Below are positions 46,588 to 56,555 of a stretch of DNA of 64,000 nucleotides, piece by piece; position 1 is the first letter of the stretch, and each line of letters opens with the position of its first letter. This DNA comes from Methylotenera sp. Lineage in GTDB: Bacteria; Pseudomonadota; Gammaproteobacteria; Burkholderiales; Methylophilaceae. The DNA lies in the NCBI GenBank assembly GCA_013141075.1, contig JABFRQ010000005.1:620001-684000 (forward strand), in the 5' to 3' direction. A program made the translations under genes and the position numbers. The notes below the pieces were generated by a model. That model saw only the letters and a program-made list of their open reading frames with translations. It did not search any database and was not told where the DNA came from.

Positions 46588-47799
46588 ATGGCGCTGTCTG
46601 ACACTAAAATCAAAGCAATAAAATCTACAGATAAACCATTTAAGCTTGCCGATGAGCGCGGCTTATTTTTATTAGTGCAACCCGCAGGCGGCAAGCTATG
46701 GCGTCTTAAATATCGAATTGATGGTAAAGAGAAGCTGTTAAGTTTTGGCACTTATCCTGATGTGTCACTTGCTGACGCTCGAGAAAAAAGAGAGCAAGCC
46801 CGTAAACTCATTGCTGCAGGTAATGACCCTAGCGAATTACGCAAAGCTAACAAAGCAGGTAGGAATGATAACGCTGCAAATAGCTTTGAAGTCATTACAC
46901 GTATTTGGTTGAAAAACTATTCGGCAAACCTTTCAAAAGTAACCAGTGAAAAAAATCTAAGATTATTTGAGCGTGACTTATTCCCGTGGATTGGTAGCAA
47001 GCCAATTGCCGAATTAAAACCTAAAGAGATACTCGACACGGCTAGACGTATTGAAGCCAGAGGTGCGGTTGATACCGCTAAGCGGGCTATACAATTATGT
47101 GGTCAAGTGTTTCAGCAAGCTGTGATTGATGAAAAAGTCATGAGCGACCCAACCCGTGACATTCGCCGAGCAATAAAACCGCTTAAAGACAAACACTTTG
47201 CAAGTCTGACTGATCCCAAAGAGGTGGCCGAGCTATTACGCGCAATAGATGCATTTAATGGCACTTTTGTTGTTATGTGCGCCATGCGCCTAGCACCATT
47301 AGTTTTTGTAAGGCCTGGTGAGCTAAGGCTAGCTCGGTGGCGTGATATTGATCTTGAAACGGGAGAATGGCGTTATCTAGTCACCAAAACAAATACAGAC
47401 CACTTAGTACCCCTTGCAAAGCAAGCCGTTAATTTATTGAGGGAGTTGCAACCACTTACAGGTGGAGGAGAATTTGTTTTTCAAGTGGGTAATGACCCTA
47501 AAAAACCCATGAGTGCAGCAACTATAAACGCAGCATTACAGCGAATGGGGTATGACACCAAGACGCAGATCACAGGTCACGGTTTTAGGGCAATGGCACG
47601 CACCATACTGCATGAACGATTAAATATTGATCCGCATATCATTGAGCATCAACTAGCGCACGCTGTACCTGATAACCTAGGGGGCGCATATAACCGTACT
47701 AAATTTATTGAGCAACGCATTGCTATGATGCAACAATGGGCCGATTATTTGGACGATCTCAAAGCGGGTGCAAAAATACTATCACTCAAGATCGCTTAA
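46588..47799 (+). CDS. P4-type tyrosine integrase of a genomic island
   Basis: A 403-residue integrase that recombines an element into a tRNA gene. The N-terminal arm-binding DUF4102 domain (~1-85) contains LSDTKIKAIKSTDKPFKLAD and YPDVSLADAREKREQARKL; the catalytic domain has Arg I in RPGELRLARW (~241), HGFRAMAR (His-x2-Arg, ~331), a late His in HQLAHAV (~354) and the nucleophile Tyr in GGAYNRTKF (~367). All catalytic residues are visible, so it should be active. It points away from the adjacent tRNA-Lys, marking the left end of the island. The right attachment site is not in the window. Confidence 0.96.
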   Translation: MALSDTKIKAIKSTDKPFKLADERGLFLLVQPAGGKLWRLKYRIDGKEKLLSFGTYPDVSLADAREKREQARKLIAAGNDPSELRKANKAGRNDNAANSFEVITRIWLKNYSANLSKVTSEKNLRLFERDLFPWIGSKPIAELKPKEILDTARRIEARGAVDTAKRAIQLCGQVFQQAVIDEKVMSDPTRDIRRAIKPLKDKHFASLTDPKEVAELLRAIDAFNGTFVVMCAMRLAPLVFVRPGELRLARWRDIDLETGEWRYLVTKTNTDHLVPLAKQAVNLLRELQPLTGGGEFVFQVGNDPKKPMSAATINAALQRMGYDTKTQITGHGFRAMARTILHERLNIDPHIIEHQLAHAVPDNLGGAYNRTKFIEQRIAMMQQWADYLDDLKAGAKILSLKIA

Positions 47800-48078
47800 T
47801 AGAAATTGATAAATATGCTGAATGTAGTCAGGATAGTTAGCAATTGTGATAGTAATATATAACTTCTCTCCTAACTGCATGGTGACTAGATAAGAATTCT
47901 GTTTGGATGAACCTGTAGAATTGTTGATGCTACTGTTTTTTATAAAGTATCATTAGCACGCAGATTGTCAAATGAGTAGCTGGTAATAATCAACTAGATC
48001 GTTTGTATGCTACGATTCATAAAATAAGATAGCGAAATGAGCATTGTACAAAGATGATTAAACAGAAGAAGTTGAAAC

Positions 48079-48159
48079 ATGATTAAGTCTGAGGCACAAA
48101 CTCGTGCCGAGTTGATTGATTTGCAGCTTGGTTGTTCCAGCGGGAATGTCAAAGTTTAA
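48079..48159 (+). pseudogene. Remnant of the N-terminus of a type I restriction subunit (hsdR)
   Basis: A 26-codon ORF reads MIKSEAQTRAELIDLQLG, then diverges and stops. That start is characteristic of HsdR and related type I restriction helicases, which continue with an AGWNV-like segment; here GNVKV may be its shifted trace. The rest is gone, replaced by the start of the ATPase gene 16 bp later. The preceding stretch (47800-48078) shows nothing else that I can support. It suggests a restriction locus was deleted here. Confidence 0.6.
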
Positions 48160-48175
48160 TCTTGGAGTTTGAACG

Positions 48176-50793
48176 ATGATTCTGGCTGAGTACCGCCGTT
48201 TTTTGCAGACGCTCACAAACGCTCATCCGCAAGAGTGGCGCAAAGTAGCAAACCTTGTATTGCTGCATTTTGATGACTTACTGCCACTCACCACGGCACA
48301 AGGTCAGCGCGTCAAAAAGTTTGTCGAGTTGGCCCAGGCTAACTGGGAAGCCGTCAGTGCTGACATTCAACCGATCCCTGCGCAAGCCGCAGCAACCTCT
48401 AACCCGATACACCAGTTAAAAAGTCTCCGCGTCGGACCATTTCGCGGTTTTGCTAAACCAGAAGATTTCGACCTTGCCAGTTCATTGGTGCTAATTTACG
48501 GCCCAAACGGCTCAGGAAAGTCGAGCTTTTGTGAGGCATTGAATATGGATTATTAGGCAGTGTTGCCGAGGCCGAAAGCAAACGTTTTCGCGAACAAAAT
48601 GACTATCTGAGAAATGCCCACACCAATACAGTTATCGCTCCAGTGATTAAGGTAACAGATAGCCAAGGGCAGGAAGCTGTTTTGCAGGCCAACGAAGCAG
48701 CATATCGTTTCTGTTTTGTAGAAAAGAACCGTATTGATAGTTTTTCGCGCATTGCTGCGCAAACGCCTGCCAAGCAAACCGAGCTTATTTCCACGTTATT
48801 TGGCTTGGATTCCTTTAGTGAGTTCGTGCGCAACTTCAGCGCTGAAATTGATGACAAATACATTAATCTGACTGGTGCAAAGGCGAGTGCATTGGCGTTA
48901 AAACGCCTATCGCTTGCAGGCTCGGAGCAGCAACGAGAAACCAATGCAGAAGAATTGAGAAGGCTGGATGCTGAAGAAAATGCGCTAGCGAGCCAATATC
49001 GCGAGGGCATCACCTTTGCGCATATAGTGATGGAATTGCTTGGCGATGAAAAAAACGCTGGGCTAATTAAAACCATTGAAAATGAGCTGCAACAGCCACT
49101 AGCCACAAAAAGCCAATTATCCAGCGCAAGTTTGCAAGCGCTTCAACGAGGTATTCGCAACGATCTGGCAAATATCAGCGCCAAACAACATGCGCTGACA
49201 GAAGCTAGCCAACAAGTATCGTTTAAGCAGTTGTACGAGGCTGTTAGCCAACTGCAGCCCAGTAGCCCAGCACATTGCCCAGCATGTCAAACATCTTTGC
49301 AGCAAGTCGCTGTAAACCCTTACACGCACGCCAGCGACGAACTGAAAAAACTACAGCATCTGGCACAGTTGCAACAAGAACTGCGACAACTCAATAACAC
49401 GATCAACCAATCACTGAATTCACTATCACAAGTCGTGGACACCTGTGCCGCGCATTTCGCATCAAATAACGAGCTATCGAAATATGTTGTCTCATCAGGT
49501 TTGGCTGCAACTGTTGATTGGTGGAGCTCTCTGCACCAAACCTTGAGTGATAGTTTTACACCATGGCAGCACTTGGAAGCTCAAGTTCGACAACTCGAAG
49601 AATCCGACCAAGCCATAGAGCAAGCCGCGCAACAGCGCACAAGTAAGCAGCTGCAACTTACAAAACTGCGTGAATTTAACACGACAATTACGCAGCTTCA
49701 GACACGCCGAACCACCGCTACAACCGCTATCACTTCGGCGAATCAGGCTATCACCAATTTTGAAACAGTAAACAAACAACTGATTACAGATGCAGCGGCA
49801 GAAGCTGCGGTAGTTACAAAAAACAAAGCCATCGCCAATGCTTATGTCAGCTTTGTTGCCAAATTGAACCACTACGCAACCAATTTACCAGCGCAATTGG
49901 TTGCCGATTTGAGCGATAAAGTTGTTGAGCTTTACAACGCCTTTAATCGAAACGATTTACCAAGTGAAAAGTTGGCATCTGTTCGACTACCCTTATTGCA
50001 AAATGAGCGCTTGCTAATTTCATTTCAAACTGACGCAACTCGTTTTTTTGATGCCCTCCATGTTTTAAGTGAGGGACATATTCGCTGTATCGGTTTGGCG
50101 ATATTGTTGGCGAAGAACATAAAAGAAAATTGCCCTGTTTTGATTTTTGACGACCCAGTAAATGCTATCGATGATGATCATCGTGAATCCATAAGACGAA
50201 CGCTATTTGATGATGCGTTTTTCGTGAATAAACAAATCATCATCACCTGTCATGGCGAAGAGTTTTTTAAGGACATACAGAACTTGCTACCTGTTAGGCG
50301 CGCTTCGCAATCAAAAGCATTTACTTTCTTGCCGCGTTTGGATGAATCGCATATTCGGGTGGACTTCAACTGTGCACCACGGAATTACATTATTTCGGCC
50401 AGAAACCATTTGAATAACAGCGAAATAAGAGATGCACTCAGTAAAGCAAGGCAAGCCTTAGAATCGCTCACTAAGGGCAAGCTCTGGCCATATGTAAATA
50501 AACATGGCGATGGGTATCTCAGTCTGAAATTTCGTTCAGTAACTGCGTCAATTGAGCTGCGCAATTTAACCGAACAGCTTAAATCAAAAATTGCAAAAGC
50601 TGATTTTGGCGATGAAAATAAGGACAATGTACTTGCGCTAATTGAAACTCTCCTGGGCGCAAACGGAGACTCTCGTGAATGGCGCTATCTGAATAAAGGC
50701 ACGCATGAAGAGGCAGACCGATCCGAGTTTGATCGGCAATCAGTTCAGCAAATCGTGACCACCCTTGAGCAGCTTGACGCTGCACCTTTGTAG
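48176..50793 (+). pseudogene. Rad50/RecF-like zinc-hook ATPase, interrupted by one frameshift
   Basis: Two open frames (48176-48556 and 48643-50793) form one ~870-residue protein if a single G is restored near 48541: TTGAATATGG would become TTGGAATATGG, reading ALEYGLLGSVAEAESKR onwards with no stop. Walker A is YGPNGSGKSSF (~113-123); a coiled coil holds a Rad50-type hook HCPACQTSL; the C-terminal motor half has LIFDDPVNAIDDDHRES with IITCHGEEF. The C-terminal region ends with LNKGTHEEADRSEFD. Such ATPases occur beside type I restriction genes and some cut tRNA (RloC). Here it is either a true pseudogene or a sequencing error. Confidence 0.82.
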
Positions 50794-50795
50794 AA

Positions 50796-51560
50796 ATGGA
50801 CGGCAATATGAGCTTGATTGATTCAGCCTATAAAATACCAAAAGCCATGGAAAACAGACTAAAATTTTGGCTTTTAATGGATGCATGGAGTATTGATGAT
50901 GCAGCTCAAATTATTGCTGGAATTGATCCTGATAAGACAATAAAACCAAGCATAACTGACAACACTGGCAGTCGCATATTGGGGGCAGTAACCCTGTTTG
51001 ATGGACGCCAGTTGCCTAGCCCTCCCCGTGAAGAGGCATATAGGCTCGTTGGTGGGGAGTTTTTCGATAGTCTCGAGCTTGTCGAAGATGAAAACTTTGA
51101 TGATTCTTCCGATGATGCTGAAATTGAGTGGCGCAGAGAGGAATCGAATGCGCTGGAGTCATACTTCGATAAGTGTGCAAGCATTGCTCGACTTTTCAAC
51201 AACCCAACTACATGTCCAACCTCACCTAAAGAATGGATTGAGCGGGCACTTTCAAAAAAAATTGCAATCCCTTGGCTTGCGCTTGCCAAAGAAAAAGGCC
51301 TATTAACCAATAGCATGACCGAAGAATCTGAAAGAGCGAGCAAGTCAAATGCTTCAACAGATAAATCCTACAAACCAAGCAACGTTAAACGAGAAGCAGG
51401 AAAGTTAAAAACACAAAAAATGTACCAAACGTGGCAAAAGAAATACCGCGAACTAGTAAAAATACACGGGCATAAGAACATGTCCGGTGAGTGGTACTCG
51501 CAACAGATTGCCAAGTTGAGATTGCCAAAGGGCGCAACTCGAACAGGATCCTCCGCATGA
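50796..51560 (+). CDS. Island protein of unknown function
   Basis: A 254-residue acidic protein with a basic C-terminus and no membrane segment. I do not recognise it. The N-terminal MENRLKFWLLMDAWSIDDAAQ resembles openings of hypothetical proteins common on integrative elements. The C-terminal part (KREAGKLKTQKMYQTWQKKYRE) is basic and could contact nucleic acid. It begins 2 bp after the ATPase stop, so it is co-transcribed; ATG 50808 is an alternative start. The pairing with the ATPase suggests a joint role, but none is known. Confidence 0.6.
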   Translation: MDGNMSLIDSAYKIPKAMENRLKFWLLMDAWSIDDAAQIIAGIDPDKTIKPSITDNTGSRILGAVTLFDGRQLPSPPREEAYRLVGGEFFDSLELVEDENFDDSSDDAEIEWRREESNALESYFDKCASIARLFNNPTTCPTSPKEWIERALSKKIAIPWLALAKEKGLLTNSMTEESERASKSNASTDKSYKPSNVKREAGKLKTQKMYQTWQKKYRELVKIHGHKNMSGEWYSQQIAKLRLPKGATRTGSSA

Positions 51561-51804
51561 TGAAGTAAAAAAACCCGGGCATAATAATTTCGCCCAACTC
51601 ACCAACGCTAAGCCATTGTTTTTGCAATAAATTTATGACCATCTAAGCTGCACTTCACCCGTTAATCTCCGCAACACAACACGTAACCTATTGATTTCAA
51701 TAATACAGCCATAACTCATGGCTGAAGTTTAAGTATTGTATCGCCCAAATCGCCCAGCCAATATTCATTCTAGCAAGTTTGCTAAGACTTAAAGGGGTTT
51801 GAAG

Positions 51805-52047
51805 ATGAATAATAGAATATTACGACTACATGCTGTTTTGGAGCAGCGCGGCAGATCACGCAGTTCACATTACACAGACATTAAAACAGGGCTTTTTGTA
51901 AAGCCAGTGCTAATTGGTTTGCGTGCTGTGGGCTGGCCATCTAGCGAAGTGATGGTGATTAACGAGGCGCGGATCGCAGGCAAGTGCGATCAAGAAATCC
52001 GCACATTGGTGTCACAACTTGAAGTTGCGCGAAAAACAGCCGCGTAA
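51805..52047 (+). CDS. AlpA-like small DNA-binding protein (possible excisionase/regulator)
   Basis: An 80-residue protein with the AlpA pattern: RLHAVLEQRGRSRSSHYTDI, then GLFVKPVLIGLRAVGWPSSEV, and a basic helix (NEARIAG). Members bind DNA and control integrase or act as excisionases. The start is ATG 51805 behind AAAGGGG; a TTG two codons upstream is ignored. It precedes mobC and the relaxase. The 244 bp before it contain only a weak hairpin (AGCCAT/ATGGCT) and no gene. Confidence 0.8.
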   Translation: MNNRILRLHAVLEQRGRSRSSHYTDIKTGLFVKPVLIGLRAVGWPSSEVMVINEARIAGKCDQEIRTLVSQLEVARKTAA

Positions 52048-52096
52048 ATCATATGAACCAAAATCGAAAGCCTCCAGCATTTGAAGGATAAATTGC

Positions 52097-52426
52097 ATGA
52101 GTAAACTTTTCAAAAAGATGCCAATTGAAGCGAAAAAAATATCTCGCTTAGAAATACGCCTAACAGCCATAGATGCTGCAAAAATAAGCGCCTCAGCCGT
52201 GATGCGCAATCTATCCATGTCAGATTTTATGCGCCGAGCCGCACTAGGGCGACGCGCCGATGTGTATTTTGAAACAGAAATTGTTGTTTCACTGCGCGAG
52301 GTCGCTCAATCAATTCAAGCCATACACGCAGCCTTTGTTAAGCATGGCATACCGCCGCCAGAAACAAAAATTGGTGAGCTGCTTGATATAGCACGCGACG
52401 CAATGCTTCAGCTACAGAACCTTTAG
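52097..52426 (+). CDS. MobC-like relaxosome accessory protein
   Basis: A 109-residue protein with MobC/ribbon-helix-helix character: RLEIRLTAIDAAKISASAVM, then NLSMSDFMRRAALGRRADVY. Such proteins bind near oriT and help the relaxase open the DNA. A relaxase gene lies 660 bp downstream, with one unknown gene between. The call rests on fold pattern and context. Confidence 0.7.
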   Translation: MSKLFKKMPIEAKKISRLEIRLTAIDAAKISASAVMRNLSMSDFMRRAALGRRADVYFETEIVVSLREVAQSIQAIHAAFVKHGIPPPETKIGELLDIARDAMLQLQNL

Positions 52427-52474
52427 CAAACCAAGTAATACATTTATTTCAAATATAAAAATCGAGAAATTAAC

Positions 52475-53083
52475 ATGGCATATTTATCAGCAGTAAAAAT
52501 CGGCAACAAGCACGGCCTCAGTTATCAAAAAATTAACAAAATTTTAACCGTAGAAGGGTATATAAACGAAGCTACTAAACGCCCATCAGCAGCTTCGTTT
52601 GAAAGTGGATTGGCGAGTCTACGCACTAGCAAAAGTCAATTCACCTCAGATCAAATTGAATTTGTTGTATGGGATTACACTAAGTTAAAGTCACTGTTTC
52701 CTGAGCCAGTAAAAAAAATAAAAAGCACAAAACCTCGTACCTACCCATACTATATTTCCGATCCCTTGGAGCCAATCTGCGCCGTATTTACAACGTTTTA
52801 TGTAATGTTAGATTTGGATAATCAATCGCACATAAAAGGGGTGAGCTCCCATGTGCTTCAGGCGGCAACTGAGTGTTATTTTGACGACCCACACTTTTTG
52901 GGTGGAACTAAGTTTATGCACAGGCAAATGACTAAAGCTGATGCCGTGCAAATTGAGGCGATTGTGGTGCCTATGGCTGCCGAATTGTTTGAAGCTGCAA
53001 AAAAAATCAGCTTGAAAGAAGCCAAAGCGAATATGTTGGAACTTGACGTAGCTTTGCTTAATTTGCACAAAAATGCACTGTAA
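52475..53083 (+). CDS. Hypothetical protein of the mobilisation module
   Basis: A 202-residue soluble protein, not recognised. Residues ~1-40 (VKIGNKHGLSYQKINKILT) may form a helix-turn-helix; the rest has DPLEPICAVF and FDDPHFLGGTKFMHRQM. It lies 48 bp after the mobC-like gene and 5 bp before the relaxase, so it belongs to the mob operon. It could be a relaxosome component. Confidence 0.6.
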   Translation: MAYLSAVKIGNKHGLSYQKINKILTVEGYINEATKRPSAASFESGLASLRTSKSQFTSDQIEFVVWDYTKLKSLFPEPVKKIKSTKPRTYPYYISDPLEPICAVFTTFYVMLDLDNQSHIKGVSSHVLQAATECYFDDPHFLGGTKFMHRQMTKADAVQIEAIVVPMAAELFEAAKKISLKEAKANMLELDVALLNLHKNAL

Positions 53084-53088
53084 TATTT

Positions 53089-55689
53089 ATGCTCCCCATC
53101 ATCCCTGATCAACGTAAATCTACAGTTACTTTAAGCAAACAATTTAATGATCTAGTCGCCTATTGTCAAAATAGTCAACAAACAGAAAAGCTATATGCGG
53201 TCTCCCAAACTCAAAAATTTGGCGACATCCTCAACTACACCACACAACAGCAGGACAGGCGCAGTAATGTAGAAAAGTGCATCGCTGTGCGCACCCATGG
53301 CGTGCTGGACATAAGCACGGCCACCATGGAAATGAATGCCGTGGCCGCCAAAAACACCCGTTGCAAGGCGCCTGCTTTTCATTTTATTCTGACCTGGCCA
53401 GAACACGAATATCCTGACCCAGCTGATATCTTTGACGCAGCCGAGCATGCCATCAAAACGCTAAAACTGGCCGAACACCAGTACGTTCTGGCGGTACACA
53501 TTGACACAGATAATATCCACTGCCATGTTGCTGTCAATCGTATCCACCCAAAAACTTTCAAATCCAGAAACATCGAATGGGCAAAAAAGACCCTACACCT
53601 AGCCGCGCGTCAAAGTGAATTGAAGCATGGCTGGACCCACGATAATGGCATTTACATTGTGGAAACCAGTGCTAATGGTCAAAAATCCATCGTGTTAAAC
53701 AGCAATATTGTGAGCTCAGCCAATGCTAAACAAGACTATGCACAATCACATCAGGGCATAAATAACACCTTGCCAGCATGGCACGACCCAGATAGCCTAA
53801 GTGCATGGATTAAAACCGATGTCTCAATAGCGCTCAAACAAGTACTTCCCAAGCTCTACGACTGGAATGCTTTACATGGCTGGCTTGCCAGGCATCACAT
53901 TACGCTCACCGATAGTGGAGGTGGCGGTATGAGGATCCATGCCACTTCTGCTGTAACAGGTGAGGTGGTGGACTTGCCCGCCAGCAAAGGCTTGCGATGT
54001 TTAAAACGCACAGAATTAGAAGTGCGCTGGGGTAGATACTCTCAAGGGGCATTAGAACCCAACCCCTACATACCTTCTTACCAATCAGATCGAATAGAGC
54101 TTGACGAAACCAATGATACTGTCAGTGTCGCCGCCATTAGGCACATTCAACCTGACAGACCTCACCTAACCCCTCTGCAATTGGAGAGGGGCGCCATTAA
54201 GTTTCTAAAACAATATGAGCGCAGCTTCCCGCCCAATCGAGAGATGCTTAACGTATACGATGAGCCTGATCGTTTAATACCAGCCTCGCACAGAAGAGGT
54301 GACTTGCAAGAAATAGAAAGCAGCCCCAGAAGCTTGAGTCGTGATGATGCTAAACGAGAAGCCCGCAAATGGGAGCGTGCTGCTGCCCGTTTAGATTTGC
54401 GCAGCCGCTATGCGCAATATCAACGATTCGTGCGTGAAGGCGATACTGAGTACAGTCTGCATAGCAAAGCCATTCGAGAAGATCGTGGTTGGGCACTTAA
54501 AGCCCTGTATGAAGCCACTAATTTAGAAAAGCGAGCAGTACGCAAGAACCAAACACTGCCTCAAGTTGAGAGATTCCTTGAAATAGTCTCAATTTTTACC
54601 GAAAGCACTCAGTTAAAACTGCAAATAAATGCTGATTTCCAAGCCCAAAAGGCCGCATTAAAAGCGACCCGTCCACCCCCATTAGGTTGGCGTACTTGGT
54701 TGCATGAGCAAGCTAACTTGGGTGATCAAGCAGCTTTATCGGCATTACGTGGCATCGTTTACCAAGCGCAACGCGATGCAAAATACCGAAGCGAAATTGC
54801 ACATGATGCTGAAGAAACAATAGAACTCGAAGAAATCACACAAGAAAACCGCGCACGCAAATTCAATCAACTTATGGCGCGTCTATTGGATGAAGAACAA
54901 AAAGAAGTTGCCATACGTTCAGCCAGAGCAAGTGATATGCGCCCCTATGAGGCAGACGCACTCCTTGCTAAATATGTTGGAATCCAATGGCGAGTTACTG
55001 GCAACGGTAATGTTGCGTATAGCGACAGTAATGCGTCACACTTATTTACTGATCGTGGCAATCGTATTACCTTTGACCGAGCACTAGTCAGCGATGAAGA
55101 CATTCTCCTAGCTTTAGTGCACGCACAGAATAAGTTCGGCAAGCAGTTAACCCTTACAGGGCAAGATTCAGTCTTCAGCGAGCGCATGGCAAGACTGGCG
55201 GATGATATGGGCATGGCTATTCTCAACCCAGAATTGCAAATCACGATTGAAAATCACCGTCACGCCAAAGCGCTGCAGATAATAGAAACCGCAGCTCAAA
55301 CAAGTGTAATGACCCATGACCCTGCGCAGCAGGAAGATATGTTGCAAGTATCAGCAGCAATGGTTGCTCAACCTATTTTACCACAAGGCCAAACAGCCGA
55401 TGATCACTTGCGCGCCAAAGTGTTATCGATTGACCCATATGCTCAATTTATTATTCCAGATATTGCAGATAATAAACGTGTCTATACAGGGTTGATTGTT
55501 GCAACTATTAACCAAAATGAAACTACGCAATCAGGCTTTGCACAGCACATTGGGCGTGGACTTTATGTCTTGCATCCAATTGACGCTCCAGGTGATTCGA
55601 ATATGGGAGACATCAAAGTTAAATATGACAACGGTCAAGCTTTAGCCACCATACTTAAGAAAGTAAAAGTGAAAGGGCGAAATGAATAG
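53089..55689 (+). CDS. MOBP-type conjugative relaxase with LPD7-like and KfrB-like C-terminal regions
   Basis: An 866-residue relaxase that would nick at oriT and pilot the strand into a recipient. The N-terminal relaxase domain has the catalytic Tyr in LVAYCQNSQQTEKL (~25), by analogy with RP4 TraI, and the metal-binding motif III HIDTDNIHCHVAVNRIHP (~146). The middle is charged coiled coil (~420-630); the C-terminal part includes an LPD7-like domain (~645-735) and a KfrB-like end. No type IV secretion genes are seen, so the island would be mobilised by a helper unless they lie beyond the window. oriT was not located. Confidence 0.92.
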   Translation: MLPIIPDQRKSTVTLSKQFNDLVAYCQNSQQTEKLYAVSQTQKFGDILNYTTQQQDRRSNVEKCIAVRTHGVLDISTATMEMNAVAAKNTRCKAPAFHFILTWPEHEYPDPADIFDAAEHAIKTLKLAEHQYVLAVHIDTDNIHCHVAVNRIHPKTFKSRNIEWAKKTLHLAARQSELKHGWTHDNGIYIVETSANGQKSIVLNSNIVSSANAKQDYAQSHQGINNTLPAWHDPDSLSAWIKTDVSIALKQVLPKLYDWNALHGWLARHHITLTDSGGGGMRIHATSAVTGEVVDLPASKGLRCLKRTELEVRWGRYSQGALEPNPYIPSYQSDRIELDETNDTVSVAAIRHIQPDRPHLTPLQLERGAIKFLKQYERSFPPNREMLNVYDEPDRLIPASHRRGDLQEIESSPRSLSRDDAKREARKWERAAARLDLRSRYAQYQRFVREGDTEYSLHSKAIREDRGWALKALYEATNLEKRAVRKNQTLPQVERFLEIVSIFTESTQLKLQINADFQAQKAALKATRPPPLGWRTWLHEQANLGDQAALSALRGIVYQAQRDAKYRSEIAHDAEETIELEEITQENRARKFNQLMARLLDEEQKEVAIRSARASDMRPYEADALLAKYVGIQWRVTGNGNVAYSDSNASHLFTDRGNRITFDRALVSDEDILLALVHAQNKFGKQLTLTGQDSVFSERMARLADDMGMAILNPELQITIENHRHAKALQIIETAAQTSVMTHDPAQQEDMLQVSAAMVAQPILPQGQTADDHLRAKVLSIDPYAQFIIPDIADNKRVYTGLIVATINQNETTQSGFAQHIGRGLYVLHPIDAPGDSNMGDIKVKYDNGQALATILKKVKVKGRNE

Positions 55690-55897
55690 AGGCAAATACT
55701 TAAGCTGTGCTTTGTGTGGCTGATTTTTATGAAATTAACTTAGGTTGATTTAATCTATCAATAGCGGAAACTAATCGCCTATTACTATCGGCCAAAAGCT
55801 AACTCTTAATAACTGGAAAATATAGCAAAAATAGTGAGCCTGCAATTTAACAGGTAACAATGCAATAAATATTACACAAAATGTAACTGGCAAATAG

Positions 55898-55922
55898 TTT
55901 GATTATTGTTACAATAATCAAA
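55898..55922. promoter_or_regulatory. 25 bp perfect palindrome overlapping the umuD start: likely operator
   Basis: TTTGATTATTGT and ACAATAATCAAA are exact reverse complements around a single T, ending on the A of the umuD ATG. It does not fit the E. coli LexA box (CTGT-N8-ACAG). It resembles TTGA...TCAA operators known for self-regulating UmuD homologues. Confidence 0.75.
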
Positions 55923-56548
55923 TGGATAAACAAGTCACTCAAACACAAGCTAGCTTAAGAGGCGGCAAACGCGAAAGTGCAGGGCGTAAGCTTGGCACAG
56001 GCAAGTTTAAAGAGGCCACGACGGTTGTGCGCATGCCCGCAAGTCAATTACCCGTGGTAAAAGACTTTCTAGCAGCTTATCAACGCAAAAAATTGTCTGC
56101 AGATTTAGATGTGGTGGGCGATATTGTATTGCCTGTACTCAATACCACGCCCATTAAACTACCTTTGTTTTTAAGCAAAGTAGCCGCTGGCTTCCCCAGC
56201 CCTGCCGAGGAGCATGTCGAAAAACGCCTCGACCCCAGCGAGTTTCTAATCGACCAAAAGGACGCTACGTTTTTTGTCACCATTCAAGGTTTATCCATGA
56301 TGGATGTTGGCTTGTTGCCAGGCGACAAGGCCGTGGTGGATCGTTCTAAACTAGCGTCTATCGGCGATATTGTCTTGGCGGTCATTGATGGCGAATTTAC
56401 CATTAAAACGCTAGCGCGTAAAAAAGATGGCACACCGCGTTTATTGCCAGCCAACTCGACGGGTGCGTTCTCACCGATTGATATCAAAGAAGGCATGGAC
56501 TTCGAGATTTGGGGCGTGGTGACAGGCTCATTTAGACGCTTCAAGTAG
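55922..56548 (+). CDS. umuD: UmuD-like LexA-family peptidase with N-terminal DNA-binding-like extension
   Basis: A 208-residue S24 peptidase. The C-terminal ~130 residues are UmuD-like: cleavage site ..AAGF (~89), catalytic Ser in [11 protein letters not shown] (~122), catalytic Lys in [11 protein letters not shown] (~158). The N-terminal ~60 residues, [20 protein letters not shown] and the following [10 protein letters not shown], resemble small ribbon-helix-helix proteins and are missing from E. coli UmuD (139 residues). With the palindrome at its start codon this suggests it represses itself and is released by RecA-stimulated cleavage. It is followed after 7 bp by umuC. Confidence 0.92.
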   Translation: MDKQVTQTQASLRGGKRESAGRKLGTGKFKEATTVVRMPASQLPVVKDFLAAYQRKKLSADLDVVGDIVLPVLNTTPIKLPLFLSKVAAGFPSPAEEHVEKRLDPSEFLIDQKDATFFVTIQGLSMMDVGLLPGDKAVVDRSKLASIGDIVLAVIDGEFTIKTLARKKDGTPRLLPANSTGAFSPIDIKEGMDFEIWGVVTGSFRRFK

Positions 56549-56555
56549 TGGCATC

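Noticed and set aside
55870-55922. LexA box (CTGT-N8-ACAG) before umuD
   Set aside because: No sequence fits that consensus; the clear signal is instead the 25 bp palindrome.
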